Source: Zongyangia hominis (GTDB taxonomy: Bacteria > Bacillota > Clostridia > Oscillospirales > Ruminococcaceae). From it: a stretch of 64,000 nt of DNA. A model generated the notes under the pieces. It saw nothing but the letters and a program-made list of their open reading frames with translations, was not told the DNA's origin and made no database searches. The stretch covers positions 62,001-126,000 of the forward strand of contig NZ_JACRTC010000002.1 in assembly GCF_014385095.1 (NCBI RefSeq). Reading direction: 5' to 3'. A program made the translations under genes and the position numbers. Of the stretch, positions 60,314-64,000 are shown piece by piece; within the stretch, counting starts at the first letter, position 1, and each line of letters starts with the position of its first letter.

Positions 60314-60350
60314 AACTCCTCACTACCATTGTGGCGGTGAGGAGTTTTTC
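60314..60350 (+). terminator. Terminator after the recombinases
   Basis: A perfect 10-bp stem (AACTCCTCAC with GTGAGGAGTT), 13-base loop, followed by TTTC. It ends the recombinase transcript. Confidence 0.85.
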
Positions 60351-60360
60351 TGTGCGAACA

Positions 60361-60403
60361 AAAACAGTCGCTTAGGCTTTTACACCGCAACGACTGTTTT
60401 TAC
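60361..60403. terminator. Second terminator near attR
   Basis: A perfect 10-bp stem (AAAACAGTCG with CGACTGTTTT) with a 20-base loop. It can act in both directions and would also stop transcripts of the truncated hsdM coming from the right. Confidence 0.7.
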
Positions 60404-60438
60404 ACCGCAAAGGCACACTTTTTAATTTTTCCTATTCC

Positions 60439-60485
60439 TTGTATCATAGTCTGCATGATTATTTCATAAACCGTTGCATTCGGTC
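60439..60485. other. attR, right prophage-host junction
   Basis: The core TC is at 60464-60465. Phage sequence lies left, with TTGTATCA (60439-60446) 17 bases from the core, the inverted copy of the octamer at attL. Host hsdM lies right (ATAAACCGTTGC). Joining GCAGGGTC from attL to ATAAACC gives the codons TAT GAC CCT (Tyr-Asp-Pro) on the minus strand, the intact hsdM motif. Confidence 0.9.
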
Positions 60486-61032
60486 TGGTTTCATGAGAAA
60501 TACCTATCACCTGTGCCAGAATGCGAGAAACCTCTGCAGGGGTATAAAATTGTCCTTTGCTCTTGCCGCTCTCGGTGGCAAATTTACGCATCAAGTATTC
60601 GTAGGCATCACCAATCAGGTCATCACCCTCGGCACGGTTCTTTGAGAAATCCAGTTCAGGACGGCGGAAAATCTCAATCAGCTTGCTCAGCTTTTTGACC
60701 ATTTCCTCACCCTTGCCCAGCTTATCAGGGTCGTTGAAAGAAACCTTGTCAATAACACCACGAAGGCCATTTGCTTCTGCCAGTTTTGCAATGACCTTAT
60801 TGATACCCTCGCCAATATCCTTTTTTCCGATCAGCTTAACCATATCGCCGAAGCTACCACCCTCGGGAACCTCAATATCGGCATAATCCTGTCCGGAAAA
60901 TTTATCAGAAACATATTTCACAAACAGTAGGGTAAGGATATAGTCTTTATATTGAGAGGCATCCATACCACCTCTCAACGCATCGCAGCTCGCCCATAGG
61001 GAACTGTATAATTCGCTCTTTTTAACAGCCAT
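60466..61032 (-). pseudogene. hsdM: HsdM, N-terminal 189 codons, cut off by the prophage
   Basis: It encodes the helical N-terminal domain of HsdM (MAVKKSELYSSLWASCDALR; KDYILTLLFVKYVSDKF; GKSKGQFYTPAEVSRILAQV), ending at NATVY just before motif I. The open frame runs 21 codons into phage DNA and stops at 60400, so a 210-residue fragment without any catalytic motif could be made. The rest of the gene is at 609-2678. An XRE gene lies 22 bases upstream. Confidence 0.93.
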
Positions 61033-61054
61033 GCCTATTACTCCAATCTACAGA

Positions 61055-61264
61055 TCATTTTTGATCCGGAACAAACTCCAGAATATCATTCGGTGTACAT
61101 CCCATAGCAACACAAATACTCTCGACCTTGTCCAGGGCAATATACTGACCGTTTTTTAATTTTGTGATGATATTCGCAGAAATACCAGCATCACGCATCA
61201 ATTGTGCGTTTGAAACGTCCTTTTCAATCATCATGTGTAATAACCGTTTATAGCTCACAGCCAT
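61055..61264 (-). CDS. Small XRE regulator of the hsd locus, 69 residues
   Basis: A single Cro/CI-type helix-turn-helix (VSNAQLMRDAGISANIITKL, then VESICVAMGCTPNDILEF) with hardly any extra sequence, as in restriction controller proteins. It directly precedes hsdM and probably controls it. The start at 61264 has GGGAGG about 10 bases upstream. It resembles the phage-borne XRE at 14508-14711. Confidence 0.85.
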   Translation of the reverse strand: MAVSYKRLLHMMIEKDVSNAQLMRDAGISANIITKLKNGQYIALDKVESICVAMGCTPNDILEFVPDQK

Positions 61265-61479
61265 GCTGATACCTCCCAGATAATAGATATCCTATTGTAT
61301 CACGGTTCTGTGAAAAAATCAATATTTCAGTGCTTTGCTTTGATGAAAACAGAACGATTTTGCGTAATAAGTGGCATTAAATTCAGCAACGTCAGTGTTA
61401 TTCGTGAGGGGTATCTCCCCTCGTTCATTCTGCGAAAATTCGCATTTGACCTCAGGCCGGTCTCCAATATAAAAAGAAA

Positions 61480-61518
61480 AAGGCCACAAACCGCATAATC
61501 ATGCGATTTATAGGCCTT
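61480..61518 (-). terminator. Terminator downstream of tRNA-Gly
   Basis: On the minus strand AAGGCC pairs with GGCCTT around an inner CGCAT/ATGCG stem, followed by TTTCTTTTT. It lies 8 bases past the tRNA 3' end. Confidence 0.75.
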
Positions 61519-61525
61519 CATATTA

Positions 61526-61599
61526 TGGAGCGGGCAACGGGAATCGAACCCGCAACCTCAGCTTGGGAAGCTGATGTTTTACCACTAAACTATGCCCGC
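61526..61599 (-). tRNA. tRNA-Gly (anticodon CCC)
   Basis: A 74-base cloverleaf with encoded CCA. Acceptor GCGGGCA pairs with TGCCCGC; anticodon stem TCAGC/GCTGA holds the loop TTCCCAA, giving anticodon CCC for GGG codons. The T arm GCGGGTTCGATTCCCGT is canonical. The gene is intact and is not the phage target, though tRNA genes often are. Confidence 0.95.
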
Positions 61600-61650
61600 C
61601 TGACCCTTTTATTTTATACCATTTGGCGGAAAAAGGCAAGGGCTTTTTTC

Positions 61651-62541
61651 TCACATCTCTTCTTCCCCATTTCCCTCCTCCCCGGCAAAAAAACGGAGGA
61701 ATTGCCGTCCGGCCAAGGATAGATGGGCGCTTTGCGGATAGACAGCGGTGATGCAGGTGGTGAACGAGGGCTCCGCGATGATTTTATACGTGGTATCAGC
61801 GCTTTCAATGATTTTTAAAGCAGTCTGGGGAACAATACCAACACCGAGCCCGGCATTGGCCCATAAAAGGGTAGTGCGGGCATCGTCGTTTTTGCATAAG
61901 ACCTGAGGTTGAACGCCCACCCTTTCAAAAGCCGACAAAATGAGCGGTTCAAAGCGCCGGTAAAAGATGAGGGGTTGTTCCCCGAGCTCTGCCAAAGAGA
62001 CAAGCGTCCCCTCTCCCGCAAAGTAGCGGGGCGCTCCCACGGCCACCAAGGGCTCCGGGTCCAGACTGGTACAGGATAGTCCTTCGGCGGCAAAGGGGGT
62101 GCGGACCACCGCCAATTCTATGATGCCCGCCCGCAAGGACTCGATGAGCTCGTAGGTGTTCCCCTCATGAATTTCAAAGCGGATCTGAGGAAACGCCTCG
62201 TGAAACGCGATCATCCGCTTTTCCAAAAGCATCGCCCCCGACGAGGAGATGGTGCCCAAGCGCAATGTCACGTGTTGACGGTGGTCCAGCTCCTCCAAAT
62301 CCCGGCGGGTATCTGTGGTGAGGGCCAGAATTTGTTTCGCCCGCTTGTACATCAGTTCACCCGCCGGCGTCAACATGATTTTCCGCGGCCCCCGAATAAA
62401 GAGTTGCATCCCCAGCTCTTCCTCCAGCGCCTTCATCTGGCTGGATAACGGCGGTTGAGACAGGTGGAGACGCTTGGCAGCCGCACTGATGTTCCCTTCC
62501 TCCACGATCGCTGTAAAATACGAAAGCTGTTTGATATCCAT
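61651..62541 (-). CDS. LysR-family transcriptional regulator
   Basis: A 296-residue regulator. The N-terminal winged helix-turn-helix has MDIKQLSYFTAIVEEGNISA and LHLSQPPLSSQMKALEEELG. The rest (about 90-290) is the substrate-binding domain (LRLGTISSSGAMLLEKRMIA; LGVGIVPQTALKIIES). It lies 122 bases from the divergent ABC exporter gene and probably controls it or itself. The inducer is unknown. Confidence 0.93.
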   Translation of the reverse strand: MDIKQLSYFTAIVEEGNISAAAKRLHLSQPPLSSQMKALEEELGMQLFIRGPRKIMLTPAGELMYKRAKQILALTTDTRRDLEELDHRQHVTLRLGTISSSGAMLLEKRMIAFHEAFPQIRFEIHEGNTYELIESLRAGIIELAVVRTPFAAEGLSCTSLDPEPLVAVGAPRYFAGEGTLVSLAELGEQPLIFYRRFEPLILSAFERVGVQPQVLCKNDDARTTLLWANAGLGVGIVPQTALKIIESADTTYKIIAEPSFTTCITAVYPQSAHLSLAGRQFLRFFAGEEGNGEEEM

Positions 62542-62663
62542 AAGCCCCTCCTATAGTAAAATCCTATCATATCCATAGGAACGAAATAGTATTCATATAG
62601 ATCAATGTATGCTATGATCATACAGGAAGAAAAAAACAAAAGCAAGAAGGGGAAGATACATCC

Positions 62664-64000
62664 ATGTGGAAATTGGCGCGATATCTCAAACATTTTAAAA
62701 AAGAAGTGATTCTCGGCCCCTTTTTTAAGCTCTTAGAGGCCATTTTTGAGCTGATCGTCCCGCTGGTCATGGCCAAGATCATCGACGTGGGGGTCAAAAA
62801 CGGAGACACCCGCTATGTCCTGACCATGGGCGGCGTCATGGTGCTCTTGGGGGTGGCGGGCCTCGGGTTCGCCCTGACCTGCCAGTACTTCGCGGCCAAG
62901 GCCTCCCAGGGCTTTGGCACCATGGTCCGAAACGACCTGTTTGCCCATATCTCCTCCCTCTCCCACGGGGAGGTGGACCGCATCGGCACCCCCTCCCTCA
63001 TCACCCGCATCACCGGGGACGTCAACCAGCTCCAGGTGGCCGTCGCCATGCTCATCCGGCTGGTGGTACGCGCGCCCTTTTTGGTCATCGGCGCCGCCGT
63101 CATGGCCATGATGCTGGATTTGCGGCTTTCCCTCGTCTTTTTGGCCGCCGCCCCGCTGGTGGGATTGGCCCTCTATTTCGTCATGAGCCGCAGTGTCCCC
63201 TTCTATCGGGTTATCCAGAAAAAGCTGGACCGCATCTCTCTGATCACCCGGGAAAATCTGGAGGGAGCCAGGGTCATTCGCGCCTTTTCCAAGCAGGATA
63301 CCGAGCGGGCGCGGTTTCATGCGGCAAGTGAGGACGCCATGGTTTCCTCCATCCGAGTGGGAAAGATCGCGGCGCTTCTCAACCCCCTCACCTTCGCCAT
63401 CATGAACCTAGCCATTGTGGCCATCGTCTGGTTCGGTGGATTTCGGGTCGACACCGGCGCTCTCAGCCAGGGCCAGATCATCGCCTTTGTCAACTATATG
63501 ACCCAGATTCTGTTGGCTCTGGTGGTGGTGGCTAACCTCGTCATCATCTTTACCAAGTCCTCCGCCAGCGCGGCGCGGGTCAATGAAGTCTTCGCCACTC
63601 AGCCCTCCATCACCGATCCGGAAAAGGCCCTTTCTACCAAGGACGCCGCCGCGCCCAAAATCCAGTTTCGGGACGTCTCCTTTTCCTACCCCGGTTCGGG
63701 GGAAGTTTCCCTCTCCCACATAAGCGTCGACATTCAAAAGGGCCAGACCGTCGGCATCATCGGCGGCACCGGCTCGGGCAAATCCACCCTTGTAAACCTC
63801 ATTCCCCGCTTTTACGACGCCACCGAGGGGAGCATCCTCGTCGACGGCGTGGACGTGCGCTCCTACCCCCTGGAAAAACTGCGGGGACAGATTGGCATCG
63901 TCCCCCAGCAGGCGGTCCTCTTCTCCGGTACTCTGGAAGAGAACCTGCGCTGGGGCAAGGAAGGGGCCACCAAGGAGCAAATGGACAAGGCGCTGCGGGT
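62664..64000 (+). CDS. ABC exporter half-transporter (3' end outside window)
   Basis: A type I exporter with membrane domain and ATPase in one chain. The first 300 residues hold six membrane helices (ILGPFFKLLEAIFELIVPLV at the start; LSHGEVDRIGTPSLITRITG loop). The ATPase begins around 330 with VSFSYPG; Walker A is IGGTGSGKST (about 368) and the Q-loop is IGIVPQQAVLFSGTL. The window ends before the signature motif. Such genes usually come as pairs forming a heterodimeric multidrug or lipid exporter, so a second half probably follows. GGGGAAG lies before the ATG. Confidence 0.92.
   Translation, partial: MWKLARYLKHFKKEVILGPFFKLLEAIFELIVPLVMAKIIDVGVKNGDTRYVLTMGGVMVLLGVAGLGFALTCQYFAAKASQGFGTMVRNDLFAHISSLSHGEVDRIGTPSLITRITGDVNQLQVAVAMLIRLVVRAPFLVIGAAVMAMMLDLRLSLVFLAAAPLVGLALYFVMSRSVPFYRVIQKKLDRISLITRENLEGARVIRAFSKQDTERARFHAASEDAMVSSIRVGKIAALLNPLTFAIMNLAIVAIVWFGGFRVDTGALSQGQIIAFVNYMTQILLALVVVANLVIIFTKSSASAARVNEVFATQPSITDPEKALSTKDAAAPKIQFRDVSFSYPGSGEVSLSHISVDIQKGQTVGIIGGTGSGKSTLVNLIPRFYDATEGSILVDGVDVRSYPLEKLRGQIGIVPQQAVLFSGTLEENLRWGKEGATKEQMDKALR

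Larger units (their letters stand above)
60246..60410. repeat. Six CCGCAA-type motifs between recombinase gene and attR
   Basis: CCGCAA occurs at 60246, 60254, 60275, 60385 and 60405, and inverted (TTGCGG) at 60295. Three are part of the longer word ACACCGCAA. They surround two terminators and may be protein-binding sites for excision control. Confidence 0.45.
2679..60465. mobile_element. Integrated siphovirus prophage inside hsdM (about 57.8 kb)
   Basis: The ends are defined by the TC core shared at 2677-2678 and 60464-60465. Content is a complete temperate siphovirus: regulator and replication genes, HNH, TerS, TerL, portal, ClpP-type protease, HK97-like capsid, connectors, major tail protein, tail chaperones with frameshift, tape measure, Dit, Tal, receptor-type tail protein, holin, amidase, and two large serine recombinases at the right end. 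The left arm carries cargo on the minus strand: tet(40), a nested mobilizable element, methyltransferase pieces and an ATPase operon. No structural or replication gene is visibly broken, so the phage may still be inducible; this is inference. Without the nested element the phage is about 50 kb. Confidence 0.93.

Noticed and set aside
60246..60410. CRISPR-like array
   Set aside because: The repeated words are only 6-9 bases with irregular spacing and no spacers of constant length. No Cas gene is present in the window.
61526..61599. tRNA-Gly as the phage attachment site
   Set aside because: The phage edges are fixed by exact restoration of hsdM more than 1 kb away; the tRNA is intact and has no duplicated 3' end.

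Overview
The window is a piece of a Gram-positive Clostridia-type genome, most likely a gut Oscillospiraceae or relative. The grounds are strong AGGAGG ribosome sites, a siphovirus built from clostridial-type modules, large serine recombinases, and a tet(40)-type gene. It is built like nested dolls. Host DNA lies only at the two ends. A temperate phage of about 57.8 kb (2679-60465) sits inside the host type I methyltransferase gene hsdM. Inside the phage, a 7.6 kb mobilizable element (5484-13106) sits inside a second DNA methyltransferase gene.

Host left end (1-2678, minus strand): the start of hsdS and the C-terminal 689 codons of hsdM. Host right end (60466-64000): the first 189 codons of hsdM, a small XRE regulator, tRNA-Gly(CCC), a LysR regulator and a divergent ABC exporter that runs off the window. 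Joining the two hsdM pieces at a shared TC dinucleotide restores an 878-codon reading frame through the SAM-binding motif DPACGSGS. The phage therefore integrates at this motif with a 2-bp crossover, as serine recombinases do.

Phage left arm (2.7-18.3 kb, minus strand): two small unknown genes; tet(40) with a consensus promoter, a small leader reading frame and competing hairpins; the 3' piece of a methyltransferase gene; the nested element (serine recombinase, frameshifted MobV relaxase, RepA-type protein, cysteine-rich protein, XRE regulator, Mef-like exporter with a leader terminator); the 5' piece of the methyltransferase; a second methyltransferase-like gene; and a small XRE regulator. 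Beyond these lies an ATPase operon: an ABC/AAA_13 ATPase with a zinc-hook-like CPYCG, preceded by two unknown proteins that share an N/Q/G-rich beta motif. This operon is the best candidate for an undescribed conflict system.

Phage right arm (18.5-60.2 kb, plus strand): an early regulator behind a structured leader; replication genes (DUF2800, DUF2815, family A polymerase, primase-helicase, VRR-NUC, SNF2-like helicase); a DUF1492-like regulator; HNH and terminase genes with a mini-MetK and a ParB-methyltransferase between TerS and TerL; a standard HK97 head and siphovirus tail set with a -1 frameshift chaperone; a 1734-residue tail protein with a CotH-kinase-like core and leucine-rich repeats; holin and amidase; then two tandem large serine recombinases next to attR. 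Four intergenic sites share an invariant ACTTG-N15-AGAG layout that looks like a phage promoter class.

All family calls come from reading motifs and gene order. No database search was possible.
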